A stretch of 35,228 nucleotides of DNA, from positions 1 through 35,228 of the IMG/VR virus record IMGVR_UViG_3300031772_005065, one strand, 5' to 3'. The stretch comes from a virus. Below, one piece after another: positions 21,989-30,832 of this stretch. Each line of letters opens with the position of its first letter. Within the stretch, counting starts at the first letter, position 1. The notes below the pieces were generated by a model, which searched no databases, was not told where the DNA came from, and saw only the letters and a list, made by a program, of their open reading frames with translations. Made by a program: the position numbers and the translations under genes.

Positions 21989-23209
21989 ATGGGAAAACAA
22001 CAGGATGGCAGAGATGAAGAAATAGAAGCCTTACGGAACATAGAGGGCATAGATTCGGCAAAAATCGCAGCTCAGATTAATAAAAGGAATGGAGTAGAAG
22101 ATACTCTTCCTGATGATAAAAAACCGGATATTAAACCGGATGACAAAAAACCGGATGATAAAAAGCCGGACGACAAAACAAAGGACGTACTTGATCCAGA
22201 GACTGTCCGCACTACCATGCTGAACGAGATGTTCGGAGAGCAGTTTAAGACAGTTGCGGATTTTAAAAAAGCAAATATACCCGAACAACTAAAGGAACTG
22301 ACGAATCTGAGACAGAAGAATCAGGAACTTGACGCACTTGTTAAGGCAAAACCGAAACATCATTTCGCTAATGATGATATTGCCAAGATGAATGAGTTTG
22401 TACGTGAGACGGGCATTAAAGATGTAGGAGTATTCAACAGGCTTAATGCAGCAGATTTGGCAAATATGTCAGACATAGATGCTTTGATGTTGCAGCATGT
22501 GATTGATAATCCTCGTCTTGCAAGCAGAGACCCACAAGAGGTACGCAGGTATATCGAGACGAAATACAATGTGGACCCTGCAAAGATTGATCCCAAAAAG
22601 GTTGAGGCAGGAGACCTTACCCAGGAAGAACTTGACAAAAACAAAAGAGAGTTTGAGTACAATAAAATGGAATTAGAGGTTAATGCCGATAAAGCCAAGA
22701 CTAAACTCCAGGAACTAAAAGGTAAGATCAAGATGCCAGAACCTCCGGCAGATGAGCCGGGAAGTAAAACCAAGTGGACACCTGAGATTGAGAAGACCCA
22801 AAAGGCAGGATGGACGAAGGTAAATGAGAAAATGGGAGAGGAATTTACAAAACTTCCAATCCGTATTAAAGGAGGAACAGAACCTATTGTCACCTTTGTT
22901 ATACCAGAGGAGATGAGAAAGGTAGTATTAACAACAGCACTCGACTATGTAGTTAGTAACCAGATGGAAATTAATGAAGCAAATGTCAAAAGTGTTGCAA
23001 ACATGATGTACTCCGAACTAATCTTATCTAATCTTGACGAGATCACACATGCCGTATTTGAGCGTGCGAGAAGTATGACAGAAGATGAGACTTTGAAACT
23101 TTACCACAACCCATCACCGAAGAACACCGACAATCCTCCAGCAGGAGGAGAGCCATTATCTGAGGAAGCCAAGAAGGAAAAAGCATTTCGGGCAGAACTT
23201 GAAAGGTAA
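21989..23209 (+). CDS. Scaffold-like head protein with DDKKPD repeats
   Basis: This 406-aa protein sits between portal and capsid, the usual place of a scaffold. It has a low-complexity linker with several tandem DDKKPD/DIKPDDKK units (about residues 41-66), a long charged helical middle (EELDKNKREFEYNKMELEV near 220-240), and a second folded region near 290-380. There is no protease motif. Scaffolds are poorly conserved, so the function is assigned by place and composition. The C-terminus (GGEPLSEEAKKEKAFRAELE) could contact the capsid protein. It has its own promoter candidate. Confidence 0.55.
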   Translation: MGKQQDGRDEEIEALRNIEGIDSAKIAAQINKRNGVEDTLPDDKKPDIKPDDKKPDDKKPDDKTKDVLDPETVRTTMLNEMFGEQFKTVADFKKANIPEQLKELTNLRQKNQELDALVKAKPKHHFANDDIAKMNEFVRETGIKDVGVFNRLNAADLANMSDIDALMLQHVIDNPRLASRDPQEVRRYIETKYNVDPAKIDPKKVEAGDLTQEELDKNKREFEYNKMELEVNADKAKTKLQELKGKIKMPEPPADEPGSKTKWTPEIEKTQKAGWTKVNEKMGEEFTKLPIRIKGGTEPIVTFVIPEEMRKVVLTTALDYVVSNQMEINEANVKSVANMMYSELILSNLDEITHAVFERARSMTEDETLKLYHNPSPKNTDNPPAGGEPLSEEAKKEKAFRAELER

Positions 23210-23274
23210 TTTTTTTTGACAAAACAGTAATCACAAGAGGCATTGATAGTATTAACATCTAAAAACGTAAAAAA

Positions 23275-24666
23275 ATGAATCCAGATGCTATTGCTCAAAT
23301 ATATGCCTCTGATATAGTTTCAGGCTTCGATATCCACAAGCCGGAATACTTGAACGTACTTTTTAGCAGGTACGGAGATCAGGGAGCTTCTTTCTTCCAG
23401 TTACTCAGATCCATGGGATTTGAGAAACCGGTGGCTGCCGATGTGTACGGTCACTTTGAAGAAAATCATATCCACGAGATTGTTCATTCCAGGGAGATTG
23501 TTGCACAACCCGCACAGGGAGATCCCATCACGTTCATACTTGATACAGACGACCTTGATGCCAATAACAATTTCTATCTAAGACTTTGGGATACGTTATT
23601 ATTTCCAAATGAAGTTGTTGGTTCAGTTGTTGAGATTGATACAACCGTGCATGGTACTCCGGCAGCACCATGGATAACGGTAGAACCGAGTGAGGAACAT
23701 GATCGTTTTCCTGCATTGACAGCAGGAGAAGAACTGGTAATCAATTCCAATGCTTTTGCAGAAGGATCAGGTCAGCCGGAAGGTGCAGTATCAGGAACAT
23801 GGGAGTATTCCAATTATGCACAGATCATAAAGGAGACTATTGGTTACACCGGAACTGAAATGGTTAATCAGACATGGTTTGATGTGACCAGTAAAGGGCA
23901 GTCAATACCTGCATTTTATTTCAAAGGGCAGATTGATATTGACTATCGTATGGCACTTCGTATTGATGGTGCACTTCTTTGGAACAAACCAACCACCAAC
24001 GCTGCAATTGTTGATAATTCAGATGCCGGTGGAGGACGTGCAATCAAAACGACTGAGGGTGCAATTCCTTACACCAGACGTGTAGGGAACGAACAGTCAT
24101 ATACATCAGGAGCCTTTGATGTGGATGAATTTAATGAAATGGACAACACACTTGACAGGGAGTTTGCCGGGAATTATATTCTTGGTCTGTTAGGTATTTC
24201 ACTTCATCAGGATATTGAAGACTCATTGAAGGACTATTTTGCAAACACCAACATACAGTTTGCAAAACAAGCCACTAACGATGTTTTGTTCAACAAGAAT
24301 GAAGCTCTTAGTGCCTCTGTCAACTTCATTTATCTTACCAAGTCCGAAAGGACATTCCTTTTGAAAAGGATGGGTGTATTCAATAACAAGAAGCTCTATG
24401 GAGCAACTGGTTATAATGCACCAAAGATGGGACTCTGGATGCCTATTAACAGGGGTAAAGACCCGGTATCAGGTAACATGGTTGATTCCATTGGTACTCG
24501 TTACCGTGCTCTTGGTAAGTATTCCCGGAGGATGGAAGTATGGCAGGTAGGTGGCGCAGGCGAAGGTTTGAAGGTAACTGAATTTGATAAGAGAAACACT
24601 TATCAGAGATGCCATGTAGGTGCTCATTTTCGTGGAGGGAATCAGTTTATCCTTATGGAAGACTAA
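23275..24666 (+). CDS. Major capsid protein
   Basis: A 463-aa protein located after portal and scaffold candidates and just before a terminator-like hairpin. The N-terminal SDIVSGFDIHKPEYLNVLFS and the arrangement of a beta-rich central region (180-300) resemble HK97-fold capsid proteins of Bacteroidota podovirus-type phages. There is no obvious cleavage site near the N-terminus. The promoter at 21958 and the terminator after the gene suggest a strongly transcribed scaffold-capsid unit. The call rests on position, size and overall similarity. Confidence 0.75.
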   Translation: MNPDAIAQIYASDIVSGFDIHKPEYLNVLFSRYGDQGASFFQLLRSMGFEKPVAADVYGHFEENHIHEIVHSREIVAQPAQGDPITFILDTDDLDANNNFYLRLWDTLLFPNEVVGSVVEIDTTVHGTPAAPWITVEPSEEHDRFPALTAGEELVINSNAFAEGSGQPEGAVSGTWEYSNYAQIIKETIGYTGTEMVNQTWFDVTSKGQSIPAFYFKGQIDIDYRMALRIDGALLWNKPTTNAAIVDNSDAGGGRAIKTTEGAIPYTRRVGNEQSYTSGAFDVDEFNEMDNTLDREFAGNYILGLLGISLHQDIEDSLKDYFANTNIQFAKQATNDVLFNKNEALSASVNFIYLTKSERTFLLKRMGVFNNKKLYGATGYNAPKMGLWMPINRGKDPVSGNMVDSIGTRYRALGKYSRRMEVWQVGGAGEGLKVTEFDKRNTYQRCHVGAHFRGGNQFILMED

Positions 24667-24682
24667 ATGTAATCACAGGATA

Positions 24683-24710
24683 GGGAGGAGGATTTATTTC
24701 TCCTCCTATT
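24683..24710 (+). terminator. Terminator-like hairpin after the capsid gene
   Basis: GGAGGAG (24684-24690) pairs with CTCCTCC (24700-24706) around a 9-base loop, followed by TATTTCC. The stem is GC-rich but the T-run is broken, so termination may be partial, which would lower expression of the next gene relative to capsid. Confidence 0.55.
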
Positions 24711-24731
24711 TCCTTTAAAACTAAATATGCT

Positions 24732-25667
24732 ATGTTATACAAGAATGAGGTGATTTATGAATTATCACGATTTCCAAAAGAGATCGAAGCAGTTGAAAAA
24801 CATTTCCACGGCAAGTTTCCAGTAAAAGTGGTGTATCCTCCAGATCGCATTGTGCCAAGTAAATTAAAGCATAATCGCAGACCGGACAAACCTAACTCCA
24901 TATCATTTGATCTAAAAGCAACTGTAAAGACTTCAGTTGGGACGGAGGTATGGAGGTATGCAGAAAACATTATTGTAGGTGAACAAGGGAAAAAACGGTA
25001 CATCCCGAAAAAATTCTTATTTGATGGCACACGATTCCTTGACAGGAATGATATTGAATTGATTTATTTTCTTCTCAGAAAGTCAGAGTATTGTCTGGGA
25101 GGAGATAATCAGGGGAAGATGACAAAATTTATGTTTGAGGACCTTATTACCGAAGCTGACAAGAAAGCAGAAAAGAAAAAGATTGAGACAAAGATCAACA
25201 TTCTTCTGTATGGTGATGATCTTGCGTTATCTGAAGAGAGGTTACGCAAGGTAGCAATGGCTTACGGTATCAAGAATGTTGATACGTTCACGTTTTCGCA
25301 GGTAAAGATTCTTATTAGCAATAAAATAAATGAATCAAAGACAGGTGCAGACCGATTCTTTGACATGGTTAATGCTGATGAGGAGATAGCAGCACGTGTA
25401 TCAATCCAGAGGGCTATTGACATGGATGTTCTTAAATACGACAAGAACAAAGCCACGTGGCTATGGAAGACACAGGAAGGTGACAGGGTTGTTGGTGGGG
25501 GGAAAGTACCATTAGACAAAAGTGCCTTTGATGCTCTTTATACTCTTTATATGGGAGATGAAAGTTTCAGGGAAGATTTGAAGGCTGTTTCGATAACGAA
25601 AAAGCCATTGTCTCCAAAAAAAGGTGGCAAAGGCCATGAACAAATTGATGAAGAAAAAGATGAATAA
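24732..25667 (+). CDS. Virion-region protein of unknown function (311 aa)
   Basis: Not recognised. The first half (to about residue 130) looks beta-rich, with RPDKPNSISFDLKATVKTSV near 54-73 and a glycine turn. The second half is helical, with ADKKAEKKKIETKINILLYG (about 140-159) and a strongly charged lysine-rich tail. It lacks a signal peptide. It lies directly after the capsid gene and ends before a strong terminator, so it is probably a head or head-completion protein. A DNA-binding internal protein is also possible because of the basic tail, but nothing decides this. Confidence 0.55.
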   Translation: MLYKNEVIYELSRFPKEIEAVEKHFHGKFPVKVVYPPDRIVPSKLKHNRRPDKPNSISFDLKATVKTSVGTEVWRYAENIIVGEQGKKRYIPKKFLFDGTRFLDRNDIELIYFLLRKSEYCLGGDNQGKMTKFMFEDLITEADKKAEKKKIETKINILLYGDDLALSEERLRKVAMAYGIKNVDTFTFSQVKILISNKINESKTGADRFFDMVNADEEIAARVSIQRAIDMDVLKYDKNKATWLWKTQEGDRVVGGGKVPLDKSAFDALYTLYMGDESFREDLKAVSITKKPLSPKKGGKGHEQIDEEKDE

Positions 25668-25709
25668 CTTTATATTTCCCATTGCGTAGTTCTCCATTTT
25701 TCATGTTCG

Positions 25710-25744
25710 CCCCGAATTAAAATCATAGTTCGGGGTTTCTTTTG
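25710..25744 (+). terminator. Intrinsic terminator
   Basis: CCCCGAA (25710-25716) and TTCGGGG (25729-25735) form a perfect 7-bp stem with a 12-base loop, followed by TTTCTTTT. It follows the stop of the 311-aa gene by about 40 bases and is the cleanest intrinsic terminator in the window. Confidence 0.8.
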
Positions 25745-25756
25745 TGAAAAATAGTA

Positions 25757-25764
25757 TAACTTTG
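25757..25764 (+). promoter_or_regulatory. Bacteroidota-type -7 box (TAACTTTG)
   Basis: TAACTTTG within TATAACTTTG lies 13 bases after the terminator and 55 bases before the ATG at 25819. The identical decamer precedes the scaffold gene, suggesting both belong to one (late) promoter class. A TTTG at 25741-25744 is too close to be a standard -33 box. Confidence 0.5.
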
Positions 25765-25818
25765 GGTGAAATTGTTATGGTAAGTTAGTGAAGTTTTTAA
25801 CGTTTAAAAAATAGTAAG

Positions 25819-26394
25819 ATGATAACAATAGTAGTTGCCGATGCTCATATCTTAGTAAATGGCACGGATCGTTACAGTTTAGATTTTGAGGCTTACTGTC
25901 TCCGTGACGAAATAGGAATCCGTCACATGAATCAACAAGACCTTACTCTTTTTAAAGGCAGAGTCCATCCAGATGAGATAACTCTTAATGGTGTTACTTA
26001 TGGTAATGCAATTGATTTTGTGTATGCTTTTAATGCGGTGACTGCACCAGCCTTGTCATATCTCTTGACAAATTTAAAGGCGAGTACGGAAAATATTGAA
26101 GAACACACCAGTTATCCTCCAAATTTATTTTCGCAACATTGGCATCCAAGTATTGTCACAGAAGGGCGAGTAGTTCCTATCCCTGCAATCGGGAAGGCAG
26201 GATATGTCACATTAACAGCGATGGATGCTAACACAAGTCCAATCTATGTAGGAGAAACAGGGGTAAATGCCACCAACTATCATCTTGAACCAGGAAAATC
26301 AAACACTTGGGAACTTAATGATATTGGAGATATGTATGTTCTTGCCGTTACCACAGGAGACGGTATCAATTCTACTGGTGGTTACAAAGATTAA
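25819..26394 (+). CDS. Virion-region protein of unknown function (191 aa)
   Basis: This 191-aa protein is not assigned. It is mostly beta-rich, with alternating hydrophobic strands and glycines, and has a proline-containing segment around residues 100-125. It begins a new transcription unit behind the promoter at 25757 and precedes the fibre-like protein. A small structural or decoration protein would fit; there is no catalytic motif. Confidence 0.55.
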   Translation: MITIVVADAHILVNGTDRYSLDFEAYCLRDEIGIRHMNQQDLTLFKGRVHPDEITLNGVTYGNAIDFVYAFNAVTAPALSYLLTNLKASTENIEEHTSYPPNLFSQHWHPSIVTEGRVVPIPAIGKAGYVTLTAMDANTSPIYVGETGVNATNYHLEPGKSNTWELNDIGDMYVLAVTTGDGINSTGGYKD

Positions 26395-26415
26395 CTTCTG
26401 TTAAAGACTGAATAA

Positions 26416-28335
26416 ATGCAACACAGGTTAAGACATTCAGGTGATCTCGGTAATCGTATAGGCGGTTCTTCTTCCAGTTGGAGTAGTTACTGGAATACAC
26501 TCATTTCAGCAACAGTTGAAAATGCAGCACCGACTAAGGTGATTCTGACATTTAGTAAGGCAAACATTTCTCTGGTAACTACTGACTTTACTATTGCGGG
26601 GAAGACAATCACATTACTTGAAAGGGATGCTACTAATAAAATATTGACATTAACAGTATCCGTTGCTTTTGTATATGGTGATACTCCGGTGGTTACTTTT
26701 GTCAAGACAGGAGGAACGGCAAATGTCACGAATAATGTTGTAGGCATTGGATTTCTTACTGAATGGACAGTATCGGGTGATACAACTGCAAGAACAATCA
26801 CACTTCCTTTAATACAGAATAGAACTGAGGGTGCATTGGCGTATAACTGTATTGTTGATTGGGGCGATGGAACTGCAACTTCAACTGTTACAACCTATAA
26901 TGATGCAAACAGAATACATACCTATGCTTCTAATGGGACGTATCAGGTTAAGATTACCGGCACTATGGAGGGTTGGAGTTTCAATAATGGTGGTGACAAG
27001 TTGAAAATTACTAAGGTTGTTAATTGGGGAGTTTCAGGGGTGTTTAATGGTTTTAAATATTTACTTGGTGGATTTTATGGGTGTACCAATCTTACAAGTA
27101 TAGGAACAGGTAAGATACTTGCAAGTGGAACAGGAGTGTTAACGCAAGGCTTTTACCAGACATTTTATGGGTGTAAATTCACGACTATTCCTACTGGATT
27201 ATTTGACAATCATACGGCATTAACAACTCAATCGTTTTTTCAAACATTCACTAATTGTAATCTTATAACCGCAATACCTGTTGATCTGTTTAGATACAAT
27301 ACATTAGTAACCACGAATGTATTTAATGGAACATTTTATGGGTGTAGCTCTATTACAACTATTCCAACTGATCTTTTCAGATATAACACATTAATAACAA
27401 CGAGTGCTTTTACAACGACATTTTTTGGATGTACCTCATTAACTGAAATACCAACAGATTTATTCAGGTATAACACAGAGGTAAGTACTTCAGGATTTTA
27501 TCAGACATTCAGAAGTTGTACCCCATTAACAGTAATACCGACTGATTTATTTAGATACAATACGAAAGTAAGTACTTCAGGATTTTATGATACATTTCAG
27601 AGTGATATTAATATAACATCTATACCTGTTGATTTATTCAGATATAATACATTAGTATCAAGTCAGGGGTTTGAGGGGACGTTTATACAAACAGGAATAA
27701 CAACTCTTCCTGCTGATTTATTCAAATACAACACGTTAGTTGGGCAAGGTGGATTTCAAGTGACATTCCAAACTTGTGCAAATCTTCAAACATTACCTGC
27801 AAATTTATTCAGATATAATGTATCAACAGCTCTATATGGTTTTGTTCAGACATTTGAAGGATGTGTTAAACTTCAATTAAGAGCTGATATATTTTATGCT
27901 GATGGCGAACAGGCAACGAGATTCCTTAATACGTTAAGTAGTTTTACTAATTGTTTTAACAGAGCAACATTTACCGGAACTCAGGGTGTTGCTCCTGATT
28001 TATGGAACTGTACTTATCCGACAAAATTAGAGGTAAGTATTAATCCTGCTACTGCATGGGTTCCTGGAGATACAATTACGGGACAATCAAGTGGAGTTAC
28101 AAGTGTGTTGATAGTTAGATGGACCACGTGGATTTGGTTGGTAACAACGCCTTCTGGTAATTATACTTCTGGAGAAATTATTGGAGTTACGGGTGTTCCT
28201 GCTAAACTGGCTGATCAGGCAGCAGGTTATCCGACACAAGTATCAGCACTTGTTAATACAGATTGTTTCAATGGCGCAGGGAACAGTCTAACAAGTATTT
28301 CCAACTATGGAGATATTCCAGCACCGTGGTTATAA
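26416..28335 (+). CDS. Fibre/adhesin-like protein with Ig-like, PKD and leucine-rich repeats
   Basis: The 639-aa protein has a modular surface-protein build. Residues 35-120 read as a SwmB-like bacterial Ig domain; 120-185 carry a PKD-type signature (VDWGDGTA, then HTYASNGTYQVKITG); 210-490 form BspA-type leucine-rich repeats with eight units of about 29 residues (DNA about 27190-27879), core P-x-DLFRYNT-x-V-x-T-x-x-F. The C-terminal 140 residues are a separate beta-rich domain. BspA-like repeats mediate adhesion in Bacteroidota and eukaryotic surface proteins. A role in host attachment or virion decoration is inferred. There is no signal peptide, as expected for a phage protein assembled inside the cell. 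Confidence 0.75.
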   Translation: MQHRLRHSGDLGNRIGGSSSSWSSYWNTLISATVENAAPTKVILTFSKANISLVTTDFTIAGKTITLLERDATNKILTLTVSVAFVYGDTPVVTFVKTGGTANVTNNVVGIGFLTEWTVSGDTTARTITLPLIQNRTEGALAYNCIVDWGDGTATSTVTTYNDANRIHTYASNGTYQVKITGTMEGWSFNNGGDKLKITKVVNWGVSGVFNGFKYLLGGFYGCTNLTSIGTGKILASGTGVLTQGFYQTFYGCKFTTIPTGLFDNHTALTTQSFFQTFTNCNLITAIPVDLFRYNTLVTTNVFNGTFYGCSSITTIPTDLFRYNTLITTSAFTTTFFGCTSLTEIPTDLFRYNTEVSTSGFYQTFRSCTPLTVIPTDLFRYNTKVSTSGFYDTFQSDINITSIPVDLFRYNTLVSSQGFEGTFIQTGITTLPADLFKYNTLVGQGGFQVTFQTCANLQTLPANLFRYNVSTALYGFVQTFEGCVKLQLRADIFYADGEQATRFLNTLSSFTNCFNRATFTGTQGVAPDLWNCTYPTKLEVSINPATAWVPGDTITGQSSGVTSVLIVRWTTWIWLVTTPSGNYTSGEIIGVTGVPAKLADQAAGYPTQVSALVNTDCFNGAGNSLTSISNYGDIPAPWL

Positions 28336-28356
28336 AGTATATTAAAATATATTTGT

Positions 28357-28671
28357 ATGAGTTACGAAATTAGAAGGTTAATTAAGAGTAAAAGCAGAGA
28401 AGGCGATGAAGAGTTATTTATTCATTTAGCAATTTCTGATGAACTTGGTATTTTTGAATATGGAGAGTGGTTGCCGATGCCTGCGATAAAAGCAATGAGA
28501 AAAGAATATGGGAAGAATTACGATAAATGTAATTCACTTCACGAGTTTAAAAATATGAAGGATAGCAAGATTCTCAAATCCATTGCAGATGATTGCATCC
28601 CAAAGGCAAGAGCGAATAGAATACAGTCATTAGAAGAAGAAAAGGATTTGAAAATAATAAAATCGGTATAG
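28357..28671 (+). CDS. Small charged protein of unknown function (104 aa)
   Basis: A 104-aa, highly charged, probably helical protein; residues 40-60 (WLPMPAIKAMRKEYGKNYDK) contain a Pro/Trp segment and residues 85-100 a glutamate/lysine helix. No family is recognised. It follows the fibre-like gene. A TATATTTG box ends two bases before the ATG, too close to serve as this gene's own promoter. Confidence 0.5.
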   Translation: MSYEIRRLIKSKSREGDEELFIHLAISDELGIFEYGEWLPMPAIKAMRKEYGKNYDKCNSLHEFKNMKDSKILKSIADDCIPKARANRIQSLEEEKDLKIIKSV

Positions 28672-28723
28672 TAAACACTATTTAAAGAAGCAATGCAACG
28701 AAACAATATAACAACTCAACAAT

Positions 28724-28798
28724 ATGACAGATCACGAGATACATGAATTGATTGATGACAACAAGATCACCGATAAGAAAGATAAAATCAAAATATAA
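28724..28798 (+). CDS. Possible 24-aa ORF
   Basis: A 24-aa acidic frame (MTDHEIHELIDDNKITDKKD then DKIKI) lies in the 138-base gap before the next gene. It ends 11 bases before the following ATG. It could be a very small helical protein or a chance frame. Confidence 0.2.
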   Translation: MTDHEIHELIDDNKITDKKDKIKI

Positions 28799-28809
28799 TA
28801 TTTTAAGAT

Positions 28810-29319
28810 ATGGAACTGTGTAGTAAAGAAAAAGAACTTGGTGAGATAACAGTTATATTAGACAGACTCAGCAAGGAGGTTCTTGGTAATCATCAGGAAG
28901 GACTTGCAAAGACCGTCCCACGGTTGGAGAGTAAGATCAATGACCTTGTTGGTAGTGTGGCATCACATACAAAAGTTATTTCAAACTTCATTGAGTTTCA
29001 GGCAAGTCATAATGGGGAGATAAAAGGGAAAAAAGAATTGGAAGAGAGGGAAAGGATTGCAAAGGAACTTAGAACAACACAGAAAAGGGATAAGATACAG
29101 AGAAGATTTTTATATGTTATGGCTATTATTGCCGCAACAGGATTAAGTTTAACTGCATATTTTGGATATACAAACAGAAAAGTGCCTATTCAAATACAAG
29201 AGACAAAAGAAGAGATAAAAAAAAGTATTGATTTACAGGAAGGAATTTCAAAGATAACAAGAGGGGGTTACGTTAAATATAACGATCAGGGATTAAGTGA
29301 TTCGATAAAACTCAAATAA
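28810..29319 (+). CDS. Coiled-coil protein with one membrane helix
   Basis: The 169-aa protein has a helical N-terminal half (residues 8-60 and 70-98, rich in heptad-like hydrophobics) and one clear transmembrane segment at about 100-120 (RRFLYVMAIIAATGLSLTAY). A polar C-terminal half follows. The layout resembles phage XhlA/Bdr-like or spanin-like accessory proteins, but I cannot assign it. One helix and a large charged N-terminus could anchor it at the cytoplasmic membrane, so a lysis or entry function is a fair guess. It is read in the virion gene block. Confidence 0.55.
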   Translation: MELCSKEKELGEITVILDRLSKEVLGNHQEGLAKTVPRLESKINDLVGSVASHTKVISNFIEFQASHNGEIKGKKELEERERIAKELRTTQKRDKIQRRFLYVMAIIAATGLSLTAYFGYTNRKVPIQIQETKEEIKKSIDLQEGISKITRGGYVKYNDQGLSDSIKLK

Positions 29320-29328
29320 AAAAAGACC

Positions 29329-30027
29329 ATGACTCTTTTTCAAATGTTTTCGTTAATAGAGTATATTACAAATAAAGACTTTTTGGGCAATATTGTTACT
29401 CCTGAAAAGTTTGCAGAACTTATCAAGGTAGTGAACATTGATCTGTTTCGGAAGAAGTACGGACTACCGGAGGAGTATCAGCCAGGACGTCCCATCCCAA
29501 ATGAGTATGCTGATATCACATTAAAAAATACTGATGATCTGAAAGTATTTAAGATGTCACTTATTGACACAACTGTAACAAATGGGTTATTGCCATTTCC
29601 GACTGACTATGCACACAGAGACACCGTATCATATAACTTTTCTAAAATAATAAATGGTGTTGCAACCATACTTCCAAAGTTGGTGGAGGTTTTGAGAGAG
29701 TCTGAGTTTACTTCAAGAAGTGGCAATTATACCAAACTACCAACAACTACTAATCCAATAGGTGTTGTACGAAGTGATGGCATACACATATTGCCAATTA
29801 CCATTTCTCAGGTTGATTTTCATTATTTCAGATGGCCTATTGATCCGGTGTTTGCTTATGTACTTGGTGATGGGTTTATAACGTATGATGCAGTAAATTC
29901 TACTGAGATTGAGTGGGTAAAGGATGAACACCTTACTTTGGTGAGGATGATACTTGGATATGTAGGGATTAACTTACGTGAGGCAGATATTTTTCAATAT
30001 TCAGAGCAAAAGTTAAAGGAGGGCTAA
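29329..30027 (+). CDS. Virion-region protein, possible neck/adaptor protein (232 aa)
   Basis: The 232-aa product resembles conserved structural-region proteins of Bacteroidota phages. It has FRWPIDPVFAYVLGDGF (about 170-186) followed by WVKDEHLTLVRMILGYVGIN, an arrangement I recall from such proteins at the head-tail region. No enzyme motif is present. It precedes another neck-like gene and a small basic protein. The assignment as adaptor is tentative. Confidence 0.55.
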   Translation: MTLFQMFSLIEYITNKDFLGNIVTPEKFAELIKVVNIDLFRKKYGLPEEYQPGRPIPNEYADITLKNTDDLKVFKMSLIDTTVTNGLLPFPTDYAHRDTVSYNFSKIINGVATILPKLVEVLRESEFTSRSGNYTKLPTTTNPIGVVRSDGIHILPITISQVDFHYFRWPIDPVFAYVLGDGFITYDAVNSTEIEWVKDEHLTLVRMILGYVGINLREADIFQYSEQKLKEG

Positions 30028-30030
30028 GCC

Positions 30031-30171
30031 ATGCCATATAAAAGTGCTGCTCAAAGAGCTAAGTTTCATATCCTTGAAAAACAAGGGAAAATCTCACGCA
30101 AGACAGTTGCGGAATGGGATAGGGAAAGTAAAGGATTAAGATTGCCCGAACATGCTAAAAAGAAGAAGTAA
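30031..30171 (+). CDS. Small basic phage protein of the MPYKSxAQR type (46 aa)
   Basis: The 46-aa protein reads MPYKSAAQRAKFHILEKQGK, then KISRKTVAEWDRESKGLRLP. Proteins with this opening and a K-I-S-x-K-T-V motif recur beside structural genes in many phages; their function is not known to me. Start supported by AAGGAGGG at 30016-30023 eight bases before the ATG, and its TAA abuts the next ATG at 30172. Confidence 0.75.
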   Translation: MPYKSAAQRAKFHILEKQGKISRKTVAEWDRESKGLRLPEHAKKKK

Positions 30172-30831
30172 ATGAAGAAAATTCATATCATAGAGGCTAT
30201 TCAGAGTTTCTTTGCAAGTGATCTTGCAGGAGATCAGAAAGGCACGTATCATCCGGAAGAAATCAAGGTCCATCTTTCAAATGTATTTAATCAGGTAGTT
30301 TATAACACGTGGTTAAATGGCAAAAAATTCAGTGATTTTAGTCAGTTGGATGCGTGGAGCAAGACGTATGAGATTATTGTGACAAATCAGGTAGGGACGA
30401 TAGCTTATGCTTTTCTTCCATTTGCACCCATACAACTTCCTAACGGTGCAGGGTTAAGACAGGTCTGTGACCATGCAGACACAGGTAATGTACTTGCACC
30501 CATTGAAGCAACAGCAAACGTGGTGTTTGCAGAACTTGAAGTTGATGCGCATGATGACACCCCAACATACAGACTGGAACAGAATAATCTCAATACAGGA
30601 GCAGGGGAGAAAAGTCATCTATTACGTCTTGAGAGACTACCAATAGGGACGGATATAATAAGTACCCTTGATGTGATGATGATACAGAGTCTTGAACAAG
30701 CGGATGATTTTGATGAAATTGCTTGTCCTGCGGGGAGTGAGGATAGTCTTATAAAACAAGTAATTGACATTATGAGTAAAAAACCAGTTTCTGATACAAC
30801 TAACGATATGGTCTTTGATAAAAAAGTATAA
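30172..30831 (+). CDS. Virion-region protein, possible neck/ring protein (219 aa)
   Basis: A 219-aa protein whose start (IHIIEAIQSFFASDLAGDQK), followed by YHPEEIKVHLSNVFNQVVYN, recalls neck or ring proteins of Bacteroidota phages. It is a mixed alpha/beta protein without catalytic motifs. The TAA of the small basic gene precedes its ATG directly. Between this gene and the next structural gene an HNH endonuclease gene intervenes, so it was probably adjacent to the 356-aa gene before that insertion. Confidence 0.5.
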   Translation: MKKIHIIEAIQSFFASDLAGDQKGTYHPEEIKVHLSNVFNQVVYNTWLNGKKFSDFSQLDAWSKTYEIIVTNQVGTIAYAFLPFAPIQLPNGAGLRQVCDHADTGNVLAPIEATANVVFAELEVDAHDDTPTYRLEQNNLNTGAGEKSHLLRLERLPIGTDIISTLDVMMIQSLEQADDFDEIACPAGSEDSLIKQVIDIMSKKPVSDTTNDMVFDKKV

Positions 30832-30832
30832 T

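Noticed and set aside
22360-22893. A 177-aa open frame on the minus strand inside the scaffold-like gene
   Set aside because: It overlaps fully with a better-supported plus-strand gene, has a serine/leucine composition typical of antisense shadows and no domain.
28348-28355. TATATTTG matching the -7 consensus
   Set aside because: It ends two bases before the ATG at 28357, so a transcript started there would begin after the start codon; probably a chance match.
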